The translations under genes were made by a program, and so were the position numbers. A DNA stretch of 64,000 nucleotides. Source: Rhyzopertha dominica. Taxonomy: Eukaryota; Arthropoda; Insecta; Coleoptera; Bostrichidae. The notes beneath the pieces are model-generated. The model was not told where the DNA came from, ran no database searches, and saw only the letters and a list, made by a program, of their open reading frames with translations. Within the stretch, counting starts at the first letter, position 1; each line of letters starts with the position of its first letter. Shown piece after piece: positions 23,856-35,400 of this stretch. Location of the stretch: contig QCXZ01000075.1 in the NCBI GenBank assembly GCA_025024175.1, positions 3,844,001 to 3,908,000 of the forward strand, read 5' to 3'.

Positions 23856-24272
23856 ACCCTGCAATATATATGAGGATTTTCGCCAATCATTTCCAATACT
23901 CTAATTTCATTGTCAGCGCCTGTTACTGTTCTTTCCCTTGACTTTTTCAGTGGTGGCCTGTTCGTCCTTGAAGTTAATTCCAGTCTCTTGAAAATTGTAT
24001 CGGCAGGAGCTCTTCTATTTGGAAAACGTTGTCTGTATAAATAGGCAACCATTCACCATAAATCAAAATCATATCTGGTTTTTCATCATTTGAATACATT
24101 TTGATTTTTAATAAATACAGTGACAGGAATCGTAGCGCATAGCCGTCATGGATTCCCAATTTATTTTTAAAATAATACCATTATGTAAAATTACCACATT
24201 GGCTATTAGAATGTATTATGGGTTGCATTTTTAATATCGTCAGGGTCATTATCATTCGCGAAACATCCTGTA

Positions 24273-25583
24273 TTTATTTGCACTGGAGAAATAATTCCTT
24301 CTTTATCCCATTCTTACCACGTGCAGAGAACAAACAACTATAGGCAAAAGTATAAGCTTTTGTGAACTCTTCTTTGAACTTTTTCGTATTAAATAGAAAA
24401 AAAACTAATCATAAAACACACAGTTCGTAAAGTCATCACTAGATGATTCATTACCGATTTTCACAAAGTCATCTCCATACGCATACGACGTGCTTTCAAT
24501 CGTTTTACGTGGTCAACATTAATTTGAATTATATAGCCGAAGCATGTGGCAAATTCTTCTGGGAAAATATTAACCAAATGGTATCGCCTGTGGTTACCCA
24601 AAAATGCGTATCATTTACCATTAAAAAGGTAGGAATCACCTCAGACACAATTGCTTCTTGGGAACAGCCTCGTTATTAAGACAATTAGCGGCCTCAGGAT
24701 ATAAACAAGGCTATCCGGACGGATTTAAGCTGTATTTAAAGAGATTCTTACCGCGTCAGAAATTTGATAAATGTTTAGCGCACATAAAAATCTTTCATAC
24801 CGATAATAATAACGCAAGATTATTACACGAAGATTGCTGAAACCAGGAAATTAAATAAGAAGAATTATTATTACAAGGAAGTTGCAGTTCAATGACGACT
24901 TAAATGCTTACCGCATGCGACAAGGTTGAGAAAGGTATTTTTACAGAACATTGCAATGGTTAAACGTTAAATGCAGCCAAACGCCTTTCGCATTATATAG
25001 GTAGTCCAATTGCAGCCTTAGGTTTAAAAGTATAAGACTAAATGACCAATGCTAGATTAGACAAAATTATAGTTTTGCGATTTCAACAGCAAAATAATTT
25101 TCTATTAAAATACAAATTCAAAGAAATACAGTATTAGGGGTACCCCCCTATTTTTGATAAAATACTAAATATTCTTATAAGTATGAGTACCTAGTACCTA
25201 ACAACCTAACATAAAATCTCTGTAGTGTAAACATTTTGGGGAGTCTACTTCTGTATTTTAAAGAGTAAAATAATAAATGTCCCTCAATAAATTAAGTAAA
25301 CAATGCAAAATAAATACATTAAAAATTAAGCAGTAGAAGGACGATGTTGCTAAATATACCGTAGTACATACAGTGAATAGTTCACTATTAGGTGTAATGG
25401 TATCCCTCAATAGAAATCCATCAAATTGACGTCAAACATGTATTTCTTACATGACTGTAAAAAAAGACTAGTATAGTCAGGCGACATTTACCGATTTTAA
25501 CATTACCGGTCATCAATACGGTTGAATACGTTTTAAATCAAACAACGCAGCTAATATACCTAGTATATGTAAATATAATTATT
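24273..25583. other. Intergenic, short unrecognised ORFs
   Basis: ORFs at 24443-24679 and 24658-24840 overlap in different frames. The second (RQLAASGYKQGYPDGFKLYL) is protein-like but matches nothing I know. Otherwise AT-rich with no clear signals. Confidence 0.3.
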
Positions 25584-25585
25584 TT

Positions 25586-27120
25586 CTGCTCAAAATGGTC
25601 TAAGAAACATACACATTATTATCTTTTTCTCAAATAAGTTTTTGATCAACTGGATCACTATAAATCAAAATCCACCGATTTCGGACCAGAAATTCTGACT
25701 TTAACTTCAGTATTTATGCCTCGTCGTCAAATCGTAGGTTCCTGCGCCAGGCTTGTTTTGCTCTCATTTGTTTTAAACTGAGGTTTGACACATATGATAA
25801 GGTGTATTCAGTGCAATAATAACGTGTTCATTGATAAAACTGGAATATGGAGCGTCGACATTTGACTAGGGATGAAATGTTACGTGCTGTTGGAATGTTA
25901 GAGGATGGCTGTGCTCAAACTCAAGTTGCGACTGCATTTGCCCCTTCAAAGAGCGTAACCTTTAGACTTTGGCGAAGGTACCAAGAAACAGGCGATGTGG
26001 CCGAAAGGCACACAGGTCCTAGACGCGCTACAACACCAGCCCAGGACCGGAACATTTTTATTGAGGCCAGGCGTCATCCACAAACTACGGCAAGGGAGAT
26101 TGTTTCTCATCTCCAGAACTTAGATGGGGTCATAGTTTCAGACCAAACTATCAGAAACCGTCTACGTGAAGCAGGTCTATACAGTCGTCGTCCAATTACA
26201 GTTCCTGCATTACGCAGGGGCAATCGCGACCTTCGCTTACAATGGACCCAAGAACATGTTAATTGGATTGAACCACAATGGGGTAATATTCTCTTCACGT
26301 ATGAGTCTAGGTTTGCGTTTCGGACAGATAGCAGAAGAGTTAGGGTTTGGCGTGGAAAGGGTGAATTAGAGAGAATCAGGCACTTTCAGGAGGCCCATAT
26401 GTACAGAGGAGGATCTGCCATGGTTTGGGGCGGTATAATTCTCCACCATAAAACAGACCTCGTTTGAATCGACAGAACAATGACTCAGCAAGTTCTAGAA
26501 CCTCTTGTTCAACCATTCGCATATGCTGCCGGGACAGATTTACTGTATATGCATGACAATGCACGACCACATATTGGTCAGAGAGTAACCAGCTGGTTGG
26601 CCGATGAACAGATTCGTTTCTTCCATGCCCTCCTCAATCGCCAGACATGAATCCTATTGAGCATGTGTGGGACATGCTTCAAATAAGGGTACCACGATTT
26701 ATGCCGAATATCCATAACTGTCCTGATTTTGAAAATCTCTTGGGGAAGCAATGGAATTTGATTCCACAAGAAGCCATTGATCGATGCACTTTGAGCATGC
26801 TTAGGAGATGTCAGGCCATTATTAATTCTCGAGGTGGTAACACAGCGCACTAGGCTCACTAAGAATTGAAGAAAACTGCATATTTTTTAATTATGTGGTG
26901 CTTGTGTGCTGTAATTGATTATTATAAAATGTATCTTTCGTAAAATTTTAGTTAATTTGTATTTAATTACCAATAAAATTTCTAAGTCTTGTCTAATTTT
27001 TTATACAATCTTTCGGCTGTTATTGCAAGTTGCAGTTGCAATTATTGTTAACATTAGAATAGGTCCAAATTTAATGAAAACCCAGGAAAACTTAAGTTCC
27101 TTAGACCATTTTGAGCAGTG
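25586..27120 (+). mobile_element. Tc1-like DNA transposon, decayed
   Basis: Inverted ends: CTGCTCAAAATGGTCTAAG at 25586-25604 and CTTAGACCATTTTGAGCAG at 27100-27118 (plus G and TA at the right, 27121-27122). The left TA and outermost bases are degraded. Between them lies one Tc1-type transposase gene. Length is ~1.54 kb, typical of Tc1. Confidence 0.85.
25847..26850 (+). pseudogene. Tc1-like (DD34E) transposase, inactivated
   Basis: Starts MERRHLTRDEMLRAVGMLED. The first HTH spans residues ~8-50. It is followed by a GPRR motif resembling the linker of Tc1 proteins and a second HTH (VSDQTIRNRLREAGL, residues ~97-111). The catalytic domain has FTYESRF, where Tc1 relatives have an Asp in place of the Tyr, then YMHDNARPH (second Asp) and SPD-MNPIEHVW (Glu, in a shifted frame). 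Restoring the frame puts 34 residues between Asp and Glu, the DD34E class. Defects: Asp to Tyr at the first catalytic site, a TGA at 26465-26467, and a missing base near 26627-26632 that shifts the frame before the last catalytic residue. The C-terminus ends NSRGGNTAH at 26850. Confidence 0.88.
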
Positions 27121-27122
27121 TA

Positions 27123-27870
27123 TTTTTAGTTTTTAAAATACACCTATAAACATAATAGTCAATTAAACAAAATTAAATATCAATAAACATAAAACGATTA
27201 ATTATTTCATTAGGGAATTGCTCGTTTATAGAAAGGCTACCAAATCTTAACCAAGTGAAATATAGAACATTAAATGCGTACATGTTATAAGTAAAATTCC
27301 AACTTGCCAGTTCAATGAAACATTAAGACCTATATTTTAGATTGCCAGAAATGAAATTAAACAAAGATTAATTAACTCTTATCTGGTCTTGTTCCTTATT
27401 TATTGGTTAACGACAAGCCAACTCTGTATCCCTTTATAAATTTGCACATGTCTCTTGATTTATTAATTTACGACAAATAAGTAAATAACATTTGTTTATC
27501 AAAAATGATGAATGCTTTTAGCTTTCATATAAGTATGAAATTCCTGTTAAAATTATCACTATTTCTTGGAATGACTATAGCTTTTATGATTAGATATTTA
27601 CATAATATTTTCCTGTACCTAAAATTTTTGTTTTGTTACAACCAATCATATATTTCGTTNAATATGAACCTTCGACTTCTTAATATGCTATACCTTTGAT
27701 AGAACACAAAATTTTATCTAAATTATAATGCAGCGCAATCCAAGTAAATATATCACTATAGAACATCCAGTATATTATTGCATGTTCGTATTCCTTGTTG
27801 AATTTTAAGGTCACATTGTTTAATATACGAGTACCATACCCCTAAAACGTACAATTTTCGAGATAATTTT
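27123..27870. other. Intergenic, nothing recognised
   Basis: AT-rich with no coding signal. The stretch 27876-28058 just beyond may be the degraded 3' end of the neighbouring DD37E element, but no inverted ends were found. Confidence 0.35.
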
Positions 27871-28059
27871 AAAGATTATCGAAACGAAAATACCTGGAAG
27901 ACCTCAAAACGTCGATTTTCATCGTCTGTATCGTGAGAAGGTTTCGGCATTGTACTAAACTCCTCCGTCTGCTGATGAATTTTCTGGAATATTCTATGGA
28001 TTTCTCGAAACGTCAATTTTCGATTTTCCCATCGCGAGACGTTGCGACAATATGGCACA

Positions 28060-28942
28060 CTCTAATGCAAGTTCGCAACCACATAACTCCCTAATGCTCA
28101 CATTTATTCCAACCAAACTGCTTCATTGTCAATGGGAAATTCTCCTTCTTAATTGTTCTTCATTTTCTGCCTGGGGAACATTAGGTGGATTATCTATTTT
28201 GGGTACAAATGGGATGTTATTGGCTTCCAGCCAATCTCTAGTTTTCCTGGCATAGTGACAAGATGCCAGATCGTGTATAAATCTTAACAATTTAGGCAAA
28301 TAAATTTGTATATAGAGACCTGCAGTGATGGCTTCTCCTCCAACATGTGCTACATATGACTGTGAAGCACCTGCCGAAGAAATGGTGCACCACAGCAGAA
28401 ATTTGGCTAGCATGGAAATCGTTGATATAGAATCTATCGTTCCCTTTTATCTGAGAGTTTGACAATGTAAAATATTTTTCATCGTCCAAAATAATGATTC
28501 TGTCATTTGCAAAATGTTGACGCCTTAATGCTCGATAGCACCGTGGAATTAGTTGCAACTGCACAGGTGTATATTTTGGTCATTTTCTTCCTTTCCTGAA
28601 TAACATTCCACTTCTCTTAATTTCCCGATGTACAATCATGTGTGAAACTCCACAGCGCCTTCCTAGTCTTCGTGTAGATGCACCAACTTTTTCTTTTGCA
28701 CTTTCTGTCAATCTGTATACTCTCATATCAGACAAAAACCGAGGCCTTCCGCGTTTTGGCAGGTTTGCACAAGGTTTTCCTTCCTCACACTCCTTAATTA
28801 TTCGGTAAATAGTTGCACGGGAAATATTTCGTCCTTGAAATATGTTTACAATATCCGCGTTCGGCAATTGGCCAACTAAATTATACATACTTTTTTGGAT
28901 TTCGATTTTATACGCTATGTCACAAGAATTTTTCGATGACAT
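28060..28942 (-). pseudogene. DD37E-type mariner-superfamily transposase, deleted
   Basis: The minus strand begins MSSKNSCDIAYKIEIQKSMY and carries two HTHs (NISRATIYRIIKECEEG and LGRRCGVSHMIVHREI) with a GRPRF linker. A TGA then interrupts (near 28580). The same frame continues with IILDDEKYFTLSN (first catalytic Asp). After a frame change come KFLLWCTISSAGASQSYV and IHDLASCHYARKTRDWLEAN (second Asp). It then runs FVPKIDNPPNVPQA directly into ENEEQLRRRI. In relatives a segment with the catalytic Glu (IEDFW) lies at that point, so an in-frame internal deletion has removed it. A small deletion also precedes the second Asp. Dead element; no terminal repeats identified. Confidence 0.8.
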
Positions 28943-29415
28943 CTGTCAATATTTATTATTTCAAGGCTTACTCGAACAAATGCCAGCCAATGGTAACTAG
29001 ACTGAGTGTTTTGGAAATGATGAAAATTAGCTAAGAAATTTGTCTCAAAATTTAGGTTACATGCGAGAGGAGATTTGAAAATGAAACCAAAATGATGATT
29101 TAGTCAACAAGCGTTTAAGGATCTTCCCCAGCGATTTTTTATTATTGGTGATAACGCTCTCTTTTCACGATTAATAATGACGCAACAAGGCAGAGCACTG
29201 GGTTTTCCATGAAAATAATGAAATAATTAATATTTCCCTGGCAATCCAGCTGAACAGTACGAAATTAATATTATTATTGACCGATGACAACGTAGAGGCC
29301 TTCCTTCCAAGAACACCATCCAGAACGCTGAAAACCGGCCCATATTAATTAAAACATACCCACTCACGTCACCGTGACGATGCCAGTTCCCAAATTTAAA
29401 ACGATCAACAAACCC
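28943..29415. other. Upstream region of the GMC oxidoreductase gene
   Basis: No transposon recognised. This stretch probably includes the proximal regulatory region of the gene that starts at ~29450. I cannot name individual sites beyond the TATA box. Confidence 0.3.
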
Positions 29416-29419
29416 AAAC

Positions 29420-29427
29420 TATATAAG
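29420..29427 (+). promoter_or_regulatory. TATA box of the GMC oxidoreductase gene
   Basis: TATATAAG, about 67 bp before the ATG at 29494, which puts the start of transcription near 29450 and gives a ~45-nt leader. An AG (CTTGCAG at 29482-29488) lies just before the ATG, so a spliced leader from further upstream is an alternative. Confidence 0.55.
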
Positions 29428-29493
29428 CAACTTTTTCATACCATTATTTTAACATTAGACGCGTAACAATTGGGTGTTCGACTTGCAGGGAAC

Positions 29494-32400
29494 ATGACGA
29501 AACTATTCGGATGTCTTCTGTTCTTCCTGGGCCTGGTTCACTTGGGAAGACAGCAGAACATCGTGGATGGATTACTTCAATTGCTGAGGGAAGGGGAGGA
29601 CCAGATGCAAATGGAACCACCGGATGTGACGGTGCTGCTACCGGAATACGATTTCATAGTGGTGGGTGCTGGGACTGCGNGGTGTGTAGTGGCAAATCGG
29701 TTGTCCGAAAATCCAGGGTGGAAAGTGCTACTAATTGAAGCAGGTAGGGATATAAAAATTTACGCGGATGATTAGTGCAATGGTTAAGTGCTGTTGACAT
29801 CGATGAATTGCAATTAGATACAAAACATGACGCCATTTATTTTATTCGTAAAATTCTCTGCAATTATAGAGGGTAGTAACTTTGTTATTAGTGGAGATAG
29901 AAAGGGAAGTCGTGCAGAATTTAATGCATAATTACGTGTCATTTATAAAACAAATGAATTCCAACTCGTTCAGAAGTTATTTTGAAAAAACTAAAAATTG
30001 TCATATTCAGAATTTTGCTTTAACTTTTTTATTTTTAAATTTAACGAAAACAAACTCATAATAAAATATTTCAAGCCTCGAATGCTTTTTTCGTTCAGAT
30101 ATTTTAAGATATTTGCATAAAAAATCAGTATTTCTTATGGACGCCGTATTTGGATTCATATTCAGATTGAGCTATTTTTTTCTGATTAATTTGATGTACC
30201 AGATGGCATAGCTTAGAATTAATTTTCATGAATAAAACGCATTTATTGTTTTAAACATTCATCTAAGTATAGTGCGTTTTGGAAAACCAGTTGCCTGTGT
30301 AATTAATTTTATGGTTTAGACAAACAAAATTTTACTTACAATTACATTAAGTTGTAGTAACAAGTAACTGAATAATCTTCACAAAACGAACAAGAAATAG
30401 AAACAATAAATTTCAAATAGGAGCAAATTTAAAACAATTAAAATCAATTACATTAATACTTAATGCAAGATGAATATGTTCAAACGGTTACAAATAATGC
30501 TCAAATAATCCGCCATTTGTTTCAATACAGTTTTGACATCTCTGTTTTACGCTTTACGTTTAATGTCTCTCTATCAATTTAGTTGATTACATTTGTAATT
30601 CTTCCTCATTGTGGTAGCTTGTTTTGCCGTATAGCTTATCCCCAGAGAAAGACGTGTAAAGGAGTTACATCGGGTGATCTAGGAGGGCAACAAATATTTC
30701 CGCGCGTTATTAGAATTCTACCATTAAAATACTGATTTAAGTAATTTTGTACAGTCTGAGAATTATGCATAGGTACGCCATCTTGCTGGAACCACATCCT
30801 TGCATTTACAATTAAAGCTAGCTCATCTAAAACATCTTCCATTAATTTCATTTCTGGCTGGTTAAATTTCCATGGTATAAAATGGGTCCAATGATTTAAA
30901 TCCAAAGAGGTGTTGGTTTCGCTTTCTAATGAAAAAATTTGGATGATCTTGGGACCAGAAATGGGTGTTTATGCGATTAAAAAGCCCAACATTTGAAAAA
31001 CTAACTTCGTCTGACCATAAAATATTTATATTTATTTATAAAAGCTGTGATCAACTTCCAATTGTCGCACACACCCGCTAAATTCCAATCGGCGTTATTG
31101 ATCATTAAAAAAAAAAGTATTTGAGTGATATTGTAAATGTACGGACGATATAGATGTTTCTTCAAAACGCGCGATGCGCTAGACTTGGAAACCCTTGTTT
31201 CAGTTTCAATCCGCCTTACGGAGGTATTAAGGTTCACAGCAATGCTTGCTAAAACTAATTCTTATCTTTGATCGTCAATGTTCTGTATATTAACAGCCTG
31301 TTTAAGATCTTTTTTTGAAAATGCAGCGTAGCTTCTTAAATTCCTGTCTAAACGTCGGTTGTTTTCTTTTGGGAAACTGGTATAAGTATTCAGCTTAAAC
31401 CAGTGTAGCATTTTTGTTACAACGAATGTAAGTACAAAAAATATCGTACTTTTCACCGATGGAAAACTGTTCAACCATTTCGAATGATTGCAAATTTAAG
31501 ATAGTATTTCTTGTTTTCCAAAGCACACTATACTCAGATAACTGTTTAAAACAATAAATGCGTTTAAGTAATACAAATTAATTCTAAACTATATCATGTG
31601 GAACATTAAATTAATCAGAAGAAATAGCTGAATCTGAATATGAAAAAATTCATTACGGCGNCCATAAGGAAAACAATGAAAATAACAGCATTTGAAAGCC
31701 AATAAAAATAAAAAGTTTGTTAAAACAATTATTCGCTAAATTTAAAAATAAAAAATTTAGAAACGAGTTGGAATTCATTTGTTTTCTAAATGACACGTAG
31801 TTGTGCATTAAAACCTACAATTTCTACCAGACCGCTTCAATAACTCTTTACTCTTGCTTCAAACTTTCAGTCTCGTGAAAAATATTTTATTAGTATTAAG
31901 AAAAACGATTATACCACTAAAACAAACTATAGCCCAAAATCGCTAAAACAAATTACGGAAAAAATGAAAGTATAGTAAAAGATAAAAGAGTTACAACTTG
32001 TGAGGACACTAGTATTACTTGTAGTAGAAGTCACTCAACTATTTTGAAAAGAAGTTATACTTATGTTTACTGTCAACTAGAGAATTTGAATCTTCTCGAA
32101 ATACAATTTTGTGTTCCACAAGACTCGGCGCGTGGACCCATTTTATTACTACTAGTAAATAATTATTAACTAATTAATGGCTTGTCTCTCTTTTATCTAA
32201 TGACGACACAATACTATAGGGGATGTCCAACGCAATGTGACCTAACATGGGTAGTTTCTGTTATTATTAGAGATAGGGGTTAAATGAACAGATTTGTAAG
32301 AATTTATGTGCCCAGTACCAATTCGTCGAGAAAATAAATGAACTGAAGCCGTCAGTGGCATAAACTTTATTATTTTATCAACCTTCGAGTATAGCAAATT

Positions 32401-35400
32401 TTGAAATCTAGAAGGGCACAGCACAACTGACTGTATTGCTATCTATTTTGAAATTGGTGTTCTAAATAACGAATGACAGTTGCAGAATTAAGGGCTGGTG
32501 CACCATCTTGCTGAAACAACATAGTGCGAGTCACTAGTAAAGAGAATCATCCCGTTTATTTTCCGGGCTTCAGGACTTATTTGATTATTTAATGTTCCAC
32601 ATCATTTGCTGACGCGAAAACGCGTTTGGTTTAACCTTTCCGTGTCCTTTCTATAAGTGTGCAAAATTAGATTCATCGGTCCATAATATTTTACCGCAAA
32701 TGTTTTCCTCTTAACCACAAAAATTAATGTACAACCAATAATGTTTGGCTAATGCAATACCTGCATGAGAAGTATTTATTTTTCTTAGAATTCATGAAGA
32801 AACTGTAGATTTTGTAATTTTATGTCTATCTGGTATATGTCTTGTTGACCTTTTACCATTAGCATTTATAGTTACCGAAACTGCAGCCTCCTTGCGTACT
32901 TGTATTTCTTGTTGATATAAAACGATCCCTATTTTTTTTTAATTTTCATCCAAGTATTTGATTGTTTTTACTTAGGTTGACGTCCTTCTCTATAATAATT
33001 CTGATACTATGTTTGACTTAAAGTAACATTCTTTCGGCGTCAAATATACATACAAAAAATGTCAGTCATACTGAATTCCGTCTGACTCTAATAAAGCGAA
33101 GCTGACTTGTTATTTCTTATTTATAATTACTTGGCGTTTGATTGCTTAAAAGCACACTACGTTATTCATATAAATGTGTTTATATTTAGTATAATTGTCT
33201 AATTTTTAATATAATGCGTTTTCTCAAAATAACAAATATAGATCGCATTTATTGTTTAATACTAAATGGAAATTATTAATATCAAAATTGAATAAAAGGC
33301 AATTCAGCGACAAACTGATATAACACGGTATCTTCTAAGAAATAAGCATAAACTTGATCGTCATTTGTTTTCAATAAGTCTTTGAATATGGCATGTTTAT
33401 AGCGAAAGCTAATAAAAATATAATATAGGTAAAATGAATATGGCCTGTGAGATATCAAATTAATGATACAAATACAAATACATACGTCCAATATGTACAA
33501 ATCCAATACGACAAAAATACATAGTTTGAGTTAATATTTCAAGAACAACATAAATTGCATTACACGTCATTTTGTTACGCATAAAAACTTGCCTTAATAA
33601 TGTTGGAACACTTCCTTGATATAATTGACATTTAAACAATTTTGACGATTTTAATGCAAATTTTAAAGCAAATCGAATCGGCCTGGAATATTATTGCAGA
33701 CAATTTGATTGGTATTTATCATATTAGTGGTTGAATATGTATCAATATAATAATGAGTTGCAAAATATTTGCAGCTATTGAGTATTACTACATATTTTTA
33801 TATTGCCAGATAACGAACAACAATAATTTATTCGATAAAATAGTTTACCATACTTAGTTTTTTAACGCACCCTAACAGTTAGTATGTAGCTAAGAATCGA
33901 TAGAAGATGAAATTTACAAATGAATTAAACAGAAAAAACGAAAATGAAGGTTCCGAAAACCGACATGTTCACGATAGTAATAACCTTAAACTTGTTGTTT
34001 ACACGTGTAAATATGTAGATGTTTATATATTGTTTTCACTTGAGGCAATAGCATCCAAGAAATCTGGCGATAATTATACAACGAAGTCCACTTCCATTAA
34101 CCTGTAAGTGACAAAAGATATGGGTATTTAGGTCAAAACTACATTTTTAAATGCTTCTTAACAATGTTGTAACAGCTGTGCTAATGATGCACGACCACGT
34201 TCACGAGAAGTTACTATTAGTAGTACCTACTTAGTAATCTACAGGAAGATCAGAAAACGATATAAGATGACAGAAAAAATCGCTATAATTCAGAAGCATT
34301 TCCATTTGTTTCACAGAAGTATCTTAATTTGAGATATTTAGGGGCAGCAAATAATTACCTCCACATCCAACGAATGGGATGTATTGTATCGCGAAAAAAA
34401 TTTTCAATTTTCAATCAATTTGCTCGTACGATTTATTTTAAATTTTGGTTTATATAGAAAATCAAATTTCTGACCAGAAAGCACTCTTGTATATTATTTT
34501 GTTAAGTTACTAATTTTCGAGTTATTTAAAAAAATGATTTTAAAAATTTATATACTTTTGCTAATATCACGAGGACTGTCTGTCTTAGAAAAAATGTGTG
34601 GAGAGAAAAAATGCTCAAAACCTGATTACTAACCGTATAGTATAAAAAATAAAAACGCAAATATCATTTTGACAATTGGATTCAATTTGCAGCGGTTTTA
34701 TATATAGTTTCGCCATTGATAGAGCATCAAAATGTACATTTTTTCAGTTCCGATTTCTTTGCACGTTGATTTTTAAATTTCGGAAAAATGGATCACGTAT
34801 AACTTGATTTTCTTAAAATAAAAAATTTTAATTTTTTTTACATATATTCTTTCGATTTCAGTAATACACGTATAGGTCTATCTTTAGCAATTTTTAATGA
34901 ATTAGCGATCTTCTGTTTTGCCATGAAGCAGAAAAATAATATGAAGTACGGTTTACTAACTTAACATGAAGTAAATAAACAAAAACCAAACTATTTTTGG
35001 CAGTCGAACGAAATACTTAACAGAAACTGACTTAGTTGCCACTGGCTCTGAATCAAAATGAACTGTACAGAAAATGAATTTGTGGACAAGATGTTTATTT
35101 GGGCGAATGCACAGTAGTCAGAAAAACAAAAAAGCTAGCCAAAATATGAAGGTGCTGTTAAAATTCTAGAATTGTTGTACTTTATTGAGGTTATTGATTA
35201 CGATACTGAATTCAGATTTTTAAGTTCAAAATGGCAGAGTTCGGTGCATGAAATATTAAAACAGCAACAACTGTAGGTACCATTATCATTACCAAAAAGT
35301 GCTATATCTTCTGAAGACTACATGGCTCTTGATAATTTTGTAATGCTATTATTATTATCTCCACAACGATGACAGAAATATCATATAAAGAAATATCATT

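Larger units (their letters stand above)
20569..24150 (-). pseudogene. Mariner-like transposase interrupted by a LINE
   Basis: The 5' part (about 24150-23861) encodes the N-terminal HTH domains: RQRFPNRRAPADTIFKRLE, then ENPHIYCR. The coding sequence then breaks at the LINE. It resumes below 21357 with VSRATGISLSSVHRI, and the codons on the two sides join in phase across the insertion (..IYCR + VVSRATG..). The catalytic domain shows FSDEARF (first Asp), LWFQQDGAPAHY (second Asp) and LRSPDLTPLDFF (third Asp). A frameshift with a small deletion near 20835-20850 disrupts the segment between the last two. The end is at 20569. It is inactive twice over. Confidence 0.82.
20361..24270 (-). mobile_element. 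Mariner-like element split by a LINE insertion
   Basis: Inverted ends CAGGATGTTTCACGAATGAT (20361) and the complement of CAGGATGTTTCGCGAATGAT (ending 24270) are flanked by TA at 20359-20360 and 24271-24272. The inverted repeat continues inward over about 50 bp (the arms include GACCCTGACGAAATTAAAAA and its counterpart). Removing the LINE (21362-23855) and one 5-bp duplicate leaves about 1.41 kb, a normal mariner size. The transposase lies on the minus strand. Confidence 0.88.

Noticed and set aside
26107..26570. Minus-strand ORFs across the Tc1-like element
   Set aside because: Shadows of the transposase frame; no motifs of their own.
27971..28015. Possible third hammerhead (CTGATGA followed by CGAAAC ~30 bp later)
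   Set aside because: No stem II pairing between the two boxes and no stem III or stem I.
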